NCBI GenBank assembly: GCA_030691295.1
Contig: JAUYEQ010000089.1
Span: forward strand, 1 to 18,346
DNA length: 18,346 bases
Direction of reading: 5' to 3'
From: Bacteroidota bacterium
Lineage (GTDB): Bacteria; Bacteroidota; Bacteroidia; Bacteroidales; Prolixibacteraceae
The notes below the pieces were generated by a model that saw only the letters and a list, made by a program, of their open reading frames with translations, was not told the DNA's origin and did no database searches. Of the stretch, positions 14,948 through 18,346 are shown piece by piece. The number at the start of each line of letters is the position of its first letter. Within the stretch, counting starts at the first letter, position 1. Position numbers and translations under genes: made by a program.

Positions 14948-15047
14948 CCACAAATCACGCAAATCGACACAGATAAACACAAATAGAGTCTGAATCTGAT
15001 GATTTTATTAATTTGTGTTCATTGGGGTTCATTTGTGTGATTTGTGG
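14948..15047. repeat. 100-bp nested palindromic element, REP-like or MITE-like
   Basis: The ends are a perfect 11-bp inverted repeat, CCACAAATCAC (14948-14958) and GTGATTTGTGG (15037-15047). A second perfect 9-bp pair, AACACAAAT (14976-14984) and ATTTGTGTT (15011-15019), lies inside, with 17 bases between outer and inner arms on both sides that still match at about 10 positions. The unpaired centre is 26 bases. It codes for nothing. It fills most of the gap between lptB and the tRNA promoter. Sequences of this ATTTGTG/CACAAAT type are familiar from intergenic DNA of Bacteroidota, so a dispersed palindromic repeat is the likely identity; a role as transcription end for tatC-lptB is possible. 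Confidence 0.75.
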
Positions 15048-15073
15048 ATATAACATTTTCCCATTGAAGCTGA

Positions 15074-15796
15074 CTAGCGAAGTTCGAAATTCTGTCCCAG
15101 ATAAACACGGCGAACTTCTTCGTCGGAAGCAAGTTCTTCGGCTGTACCTGCTTTCATGATCGATCCTTCGTATAAAAGGTACGAACGATCGGTGATGGTT
15201 AGGGTTTCGTGAACATTGTGGTCGGTTATCAGAACGCCAATATTTTTTTCCTTGAGCGTTTGTACAATGTGCATAATGTCTTCAACTGCAATCGGGTCAA
15301 CACCGGCAAAAGGTTCGTCGAGTAATATAAATTTCGGATCGATGGCCAGCGCCCTGGCGATTTCGGTACGCCGCCGTTCGCCGCCTGAAAGCTGAAACCC
15401 TTTACTTGTGCGAATGTGCTGCAGACCAAATTCGCTGAGCAAAGTTTCCACTTTCTGATGTTGGTAGTCTTTTGGCAGGTTGGTCATTTCGAGTACCGAC
15501 AGAATATTGTCTTCAACGCTCATTTGCCTGAAAACAGATGCCTCCTGCGACAGGTAGCCGATACCTTTTTGCGCCCTCTTGTAAACAGGCAGATTGGTAA
15601 TTTCTTCGTCGTCAAGGAATATTTTGCCCATCAAAGGTTTTATCAAACCAACAATCATATAAAACGAAGTTGTTTTTCCTGCACCGTTCGGGCCAAGCAA
15701 ACCAACAATTTCGCCCTGGTTTACTTCAAATGAAACGCCTTTAACGACAGTACGTTTACGGTATTTTTTTACAATATTTTCGGCCCTTAGTTTCAT
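15074..15796 (-). CDS. lptB: LptB, ATPase of the lipopolysaccharide export ABC transporter
   Basis: Cytoplasmic ATPase that powers LptFG extraction of lipopolysaccharide from the inner membrane to the outer membrane. All ABC motifs are present in 240 aa: Walker A GPNGAGKT at 35-42, Q-loop Gln84 in [10 protein letters not shown], signature LSGGERRR at 136-143, Walker [14 protein letters not shown] at 156-168 and switch His193 in [28 protein letters not shown] and [12 protein letters not shown] are typical of LptB rather than of other small ABC ATPases. It starts 24 nt after the tatC stop, so both form an operon. No other lpt gene is in the window. Confidence 0.95.
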   Translation of the reverse strand: MKLRAENIVKKYRKRTVVKGVSFEVNQGEIVGLLGPNGAGKTTSFYMIVGLIKPLMGKIFLDDEEITNLPVYKRAQKGIGYLSQEASVFRQMSVEDNILSVLEMTNLPKDYQHQKVETLLSEFGLQHIRTSKGFQLSGGERRRTEIARALAIDPKFILLDEPFAGVDPIAVEDIMHIVQTLKEKNIGVLITDHNVHETLTITDRSYLLYEGSIMKAGTAEELASDEEVRRVYLGQNFELR

Positions 15797-15820
15797 TCCT
15801 GAAGTATTAACCTTTGGTTT

Positions 15821-16684
15821 TTAAATTTCATCGATCTTTCGCGCATTGGCCTTTTGTACCCTTCCGGAGATTACAATACTAATTTCATAGAGGATTACCA
15901 GCGGAATACAAACCATGATCTGACTAAACATATCAGGAGGTGTAATGATTGCTGATATTATCAGTAAAACAACATACGAATGCCTCCTGTATGTTTTCAT
16001 AAACTTGGGTGTCAGAATTCCAACTTTGCTGAGGAAAAATGCAACGACAGGCAATTCGAAAATCACCCCACCGGCAATAACGATGGAAGTTACTGTGCTA
16101 ATATAGGAAAGTATATTTATTTGATTGACAACAACATCACTAATACTATATCTGCCTAAAAAATCGACTGACATCGGAACTATCAGATAATAGCCAAACA
16201 TAATTCCCATAAGAAATAATAGCGACATATAGAAAACAGCTCCGGTGGCATGTTTGCGTTCATTTTCATAGAGTGCCGGCCTGATAAAGCTCCAGAACTG
16301 ATATATCACATAAGGGAAAGCGACAATAAAACCAGCGATAATTGCGGTCCAGATATGCACCATAAACTGACCCGACATGCTGATGGAGATCAGTTGCAAT
16401 TCGTGCGTGTTGATCTTCAAAGCTTCAACACCCACATAATCCGCGAGTTTTGCCATCATCCGGTTGCTCCAGAAATCAGGATTCTTGGGTGCAAATATGA
16501 CTGAATCAAAGATGAAGTCTTTGGCTATGAATGCACCTATTGCAAAAACGAAAATGGCAATTACCGATTTAATAATATGCCACCTCAGGGTTTCCAGATG
16601 GTCGAGGAACGACATTTCTGCTTTTGGCTCTTTCTTCTTACTTTTTTTTGTTGATTGCTCTTCGATGCGGGCTTGTTCTGACAT
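15821..16684 (-). CDS. tatC: TatC, core subunit of the twin-arginine protein translocase
   Basis: Inner-membrane receptor for twin-arginine signal peptides of folded proteins. I place the start at the ATG at 16684 (MSEQARIEEQ, 287 aa). The reading frame is open to 16756, but the predicted promoter at 16730-16737 lies inside that extension. After a Lys-rich cytoplasmic N-terminus comes the TatC signature SFLDHLETLRWHIIKS, then six membrane helices. The motifs FELPVVAFFLSKVGI and SAIITPPDMFSQI are characteristic. No tatA is seen nearby. A likely substrate in this window is the oxidoreductase with an SRRLFLK signal at 5150-6592. lptB follows after 24 nt; recQ is divergent. Confidence 0.95.
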   Translation of the reverse strand: MSEQARIEEQSTKKSKKKEPKAEMSFLDHLETLRWHIIKSVIAIFVFAIGAFIAKDFIFDSVIFAPKNPDFWSNRMMAKLADYVGVEALKINTHELQLISISMSGQFMVHIWTAIIAGFIVAFPYVIYQFWSFIRPALYENERKHATGAVFYMSLLFLMGIMFGYYLIVPMSVDFLGRYSISDVVVNQINILSYISTVTSIVIAGGVIFELPVVAFFLSKVGILTPKFMKTYRRHSYVVLLIISAIITPPDMFSQIMVCIPLVILYEISIVISGRVQKANARKIDEI

Positions 16685-16729
16685 ATTTCGGGCGATAATT
16701 TGGTCTGATTGGTAATTAAAAAAGTTGCA

Positions 16730-16737
16730 CAAATATA
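16730..16737 (-). promoter_or_regulatory. -7 promoter box of the tatC-lptB operon
   Basis: Minus-strand TATATTTG matches TAnnTTTG exactly and is followed by GTGCAAC, much like the box of the XRE-cupin operon (TAAATTTGTGCAAC). No -33 TTG occurs at 19 bases; the nearest is 16 bases away. Transcription from here would begin near 16723, so translation cannot begin at 16756. Confidence 0.6.
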
Positions 16738-16909
16738 GCTTATATTCCTGTTTCAATTGTTTCCTATCTCTTAATTTTACTTAAAAGCGATCCAAAAGTA
16801 TTTAATTTCAATCATGATCATTGCGTTTTTAATGATATTTTATTTACCTTCGGGAAACTTAAAAAATTACGAATTAATATATTGATCTGAAAAGAGGTCT
16901 TTTTTATAT

Positions 16910-18223
16910 ATGGGAATAGAGTTAACATTATCAGAACATCTCCAAAAATATTTTGGGTTCGATCGTTTTAAAGGCCAGCAGGAAGATGTGATCAAAAGTG
17001 TATTGAAGGGCCACGATACATTCGTATTAATGCCCACCGGAGGTGGAAAATCATTGTGCTACCAATTACCGGCACTTATCATGGAGGGTACTGCCATCAT
17101 TATTTCTCCATTGATTGCTTTAATGAAGAATCAGGTTGATTCAATCCGCAGTTTTGGCACTGAAGATGGAATTGCACACTTCTTAAACTCGTCGCTTAAC
17201 AAGGCAGCTGCCCAAAAAGTACGCGACGACGTGACCAGCGGGAAAACAAAGTTATTGTATGTTGCTCCTGAAAGTTTGACGAAAGAGGACAACATCGAAT
17301 TCCTGAAAAATATAAAAATTTCATTTTATGCCATCGATGAAGCGCATTGTATTTCGGAATGGGGTCATGATTTCAGGCCTGAATACAGGCGGATCAAACC
17401 CATTGTATCCGAAATAGGGGCAGCACCATTGATGGCTCTGACTGCCACTGCCACCGCCAAGGTTCAGCACGACATACAGAAAACACTCGGAATGCTCAAT
17501 GCAGATGTTTACAAGGCGTCGTTCAACCGTCCGAACCTGTATTACGAAGTATTGCCAAAATCAAAACCCGAATCGCAAATCATCAAGTTTATCAAGGAGA
17601 ACGAAGGAAAATCAGGAATTATTTACTGTTTGAGCCGGAAGAGGGTAGAAGAACTTACCCAAACGCTGGTCGTAAATAATATCAAAGCTTTGCCTTATCA
17701 TGCCGGAATGGATTCGGCTACGCGATCGGGCAATCAGGATAAATTTCTGATGGAAGATGCTGACGTGATCGTGGCTACCATCGCGTTTGGAATGGGGATC
17801 GACAAGCCGGACGTTCGTTTTGTGATCCATTACGACATTCCTAAAAGTCTGGAAGGTTATTACCAGGAGACTGGCCGTGCCGGACGGGATGGCGGCGAAG
17901 GGAAATGTATCACGCTTTATTCGGCAAAAGACATTCATAAACTTGAAAAATTTATGCAGGGCAAACCGGTTGCCGAACAGGAAATCGGACGTCAGTTGTT
18001 GCTCGATACCGCTTCTTATGCAGAATCGGCCATTTGCCGGCGTATCATCCTCCTGAATTATTTTGGTGAAAAGCTCGAAGAACCCTGCGGAAACTGCGAC
18101 AACTGCCTGAACCCAAAAGAGCAGATTGAAGCAAAAGACGAAATATGCCGTGCACTTCAGGCGATTATTGAAGTAAAAGAAAATTACAAGGCTGAACACC
18201 TTTCGCAGCGATTCGGGGAATAG
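16910..18223 (+). CDS. recQ: RecQ-family DNA helicase, truncated after the zinc-binding domain
   Basis: ATP-dependent 3'-5' DNA helicase acting in recombinational repair. Visible motifs: Walker A MPTGGGKS at 41-48, DEAH box at 143-146 followed by the aromatic-rich loop CISEWGHDFRPEY, motif V region AFGMGIDKPDVRFVIH, motif VI QETGRAGRDG at 319-328 and the zinc site Cys376, Cys393, Cys396, Cys399 (CGNCDNC). The product stops at residue 437. Full-length RecQ of this phylum is, from memory, about 700 residues, with a winged-helix RQC domain and an HRDC domain. Here the RQC start (EICRALQAIIEVKENYKAEHL) is recognisable, but the sequence then turns to SQRFGE and a stop. The other two frames do not continue it, so this is a real 3' loss or rearrangement rather than a simple frameshift. 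The core may still bind ATP and unwind DNA. Confidence 0.9.
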   Translation: MGIELTLSEHLQKYFGFDRFKGQQEDVIKSVLKGHDTFVLMPTGGGKSLCYQLPALIMEGTAIIISPLIALMKNQVDSIRSFGTEDGIAHFLNSSLNKAAAQKVRDDVTSGKTKLLYVAPESLTKEDNIEFLKNIKISFYAIDEAHCISEWGHDFRPEYRRIKPIVSEIGAAPLMALTATATAKVQHDIQKTLGMLNADVYKASFNRPNLYYEVLPKSKPESQIIKFIKENEGKSGIIYCLSRKRVEELTQTLVVNNIKALPYHAGMDSATRSGNQDKFLMEDADVIVATIAFGMGIDKPDVRFVIHYDIPKSLEGYYQETGRAGRDGGEGKCITLYSAKDIHKLEKFMQGKPVAEQEIGRQLLLDTASYAESAICRRIILLNYFGEKLEEPCGNCDNCLNPKEQIEAKDEICRALQAIIEVKENYKAEHLSQRFGE

Positions 18224-18346
18224 AATAATTTAGCTTTGATTCGTAATTGGGATGATTAAATGGCAAAGCAGTAGCTGCGGACAATATTTTTTTGCCCACC
18301 AACTTAACCTGCCATGTTGTTTTTACATTATACCTCCTTTGATTTT
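18202..18346. other. Non-coding sequence after the recQ break
   Basis: From about 18202 the sequence no longer matches expected RecQ, and after the stop at 18221-18223 I see no convincing coding frame on either strand. On the minus strand the very end holds AAAGGAGGTATAATG followed at once by a stop, a purine-rich SD-like stretch next to a TATAAT sequence. Both are unusual in this window and may belong to DNA of different origin, but the evidence is thin. Confidence 0.4.

Noticed and set aside
14618..14980. Minus-strand open frame of 120 codons across the tRNA gene
   Set aside because: It runs through a complete tRNA, its promoter and its terminator, so it is not coding.
16685..16756. N-terminal extension of TatC (MKQEYKLYL...)
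   Set aside because: The -7 promoter box lies inside it, and MSEQARIEEQ is the natural start of the family's charged N-terminus.
16891..16906. Short dyad AAAAGA-GG-TCTTTT just before recQ
   Set aside because: The 2-nt loop is too small for a stable hairpin and the arms are nearly homopolymeric.
17612..18199. Minus-strand open frame of 195 codons within recQ
   Set aside because: It is the complement of conserved helicase motifs; composition is that of an antisense shadow.

Overview
The window looks like a chromosomal segment of a Bacteroidota bacterium, probably a polysaccharide-degrading member of the Bacteroidales/Marinilabiliales group (the order is an inference). Evidence: a SusC/SusD pair, an arabinofuranosidase, the tig-clpP-clpX order, a short-linker LptB, and several promoters of the Bacteroidota type (TTTG or TTG, 19 bp, TAnnTTTG) with few clear Shine-Dalgarno sites.

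Region 1 (1-6645) is a carbohydrate region. It holds the last residues of a SusC-type TonB-dependent transporter, a complete SusD-type lipoprotein, a terminator, and then a secreted GH51 alpha-L-arabinofuranosidase with its own promoter-like box. Together these suggest uptake and trimming of an arabinose-bearing glycan. An AAA+ ATPase of the archaeal-type COG1672 kind lies on the opposite strand. Its promoter overlaps two tandem 14-bp operator-like repeats. A Tat-exported Gfo/Idh/MocA oxidoreductase follows and ends at a bidirectional terminator.

Region 2 (6646-10836, all minus strand) holds, in transcription order, a small polytopic membrane protein of unknown role, an XRE-cupin regulator with its own promoter, an acyl-CoA synthetase 25 nt behind it, and a long cytoplasmic coiled-coil protein. 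The coiled-coil frame appears to break near its 3' end: a shifted frame stays open up to the terminator.

Region 3 (10986-16756, minus strand) is housekeeping: tatC-lptB, a 100-bp palindromic repeat, tRNA-Leu(UAG) with promoter and terminator, trigger factor, clpP, clpX and a 78-residue protein of unknown function directly behind clpX. A strong hairpin plus T8 separates tig from clpP. TatC would serve the Tat substrate of region 1.

Region 4 (16910-18346, plus strand) is a RecQ helicase gene whose product stops just after the zinc-binding domain. The last 123 bases show no coding sequence.

I found no clear new multi-gene defence or mobile system. The best leads are the AAA+ gene with its tandem operators, the broken 3' end of the coiled-coil gene, the truncated recQ, the 100-bp palindrome and the clpX-linked small gene.
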